Assembly (NCBI GenBank): GCA_902727985.1
Contig: CACVAY010000117.1
Coordinates: 16,064 to 80,063 of the forward strand
Source: an uncultured Thiotrichaceae bacterium
GTDB taxonomy: Bacteria; Pseudomonadota; Gammaproteobacteria; Thiotrichales; Thiotrichaceae
Length of the DNA stretch: 64,000 nucleotides
Direction of reading: 5' to 3'
The stretch's first letter is position 1. The number at the start of each line of letters is the position of its first letter. Below are positions 63,950 to 64,000 of this stretch, in pieces. Both the position numbers and the translations under genes were made by a program. The notes beneath the pieces were generated by a model. That model was not told the origin of the DNA. It was given only the letters and a program-made list of their open reading frames with translations, and did not search any database.

Positions 63950-64000
63950 CTAGTCTTCAGTCCTAAAATTATCATCACCTTTGGGCTCAAAGTGATGCTC

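Noticed and set aside
1-64000. tRNA, rRNA, CRISPR and replication-origin signals
   Set aside because: I found no cloverleaf with a CCA end, no rRNA-like stretch, no repeat-spacer array and no DnaA-box cluster by reading.

Overview
The window reads as chromosomal DNA of a gammaproteobacterium. The evidence is an uninterrupted yebC-ruvC-ruvA-ruvB-ybgC-tolQ-tolR-tolA-tolB-pal-cpoB-queE block, a tamA-tamB pair behind dacB and trmO, and a yajR-type transporter with its C-terminal YAM domain. I cannot place it below class from sequence alone. The many Uma2 copies, an AAA-ATPase-like/PD-(D/E)XK gene, several DUF11/SdrD-type giant proteins and decayed insertion sequences would suit a Thiotrichales-like genome, but that is an inference.

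Layout. 1-4.4 kb: a three-gene minus-strand operon with two paralogous secreted reprolysin-like metallopeptidases and a small exported protein. 4.5-5.7 kb: a DUF3301 membrane protein divergent from an inositol-monophosphatase-family gene. 5.7-24.2 kb: an accessory region with two giant secreted proteins (1774 and about 2761 residues) built from SdrD-B, GEVED, lectin-like, beta-helix and DUF11 modules. Between them lies a graveyard: a truncated DUF11 relic, an IS1-family relic, an intact AAA-ATPase-like/PD-(D/E)XK gene, at least three broken Uma2 copies, and a VapBC-type toxin-antitoxin pair that sits inside a broken Uma2 gene between 11-bp direct repeats. 24.7-25.3 kb: a DinJ/YafQ-type toxin-antitoxin pair.

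25.5-39.3 kb: the most interesting block. Five co-oriented genes run from right to left: a small DUF11 protein, a 985-residue DUF11 protein, a roughly 2118-residue protein ending in a probable outer-membrane beta-barrel, an OmpA-type lipoprotein, and an 896-residue DUF11 protein. The barrel protein and the two large DUF11 proteins share the same module straight after their signal peptides. I infer a surface fibre, matrix or secretion system with its own outer-membrane platform and peptidoglycan anchor. I do not recognise it as a described system.

40-59.8 kb: core genome (yajR-like MFS, carboxylesterase, queE, the Tol-Pal envelope complex, RuvABC Holliday-junction machinery, YebC, a parvulin PPIase, TamAB, DacB and TrmO). 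tolA and pal carry striking in-frame repeat tracts. 60.2-62.5 kb: a Wzc-like polysaccharide tyrosine autokinase with a terminator. 62.5-64 kb: the 5' stub of a probable RluA-type pseudouridine synthase gene, a multiply deleted IS3-family element, and a cluster of palindromes that includes an inverted copy of part of a MITE-like element from 39.8 kb.
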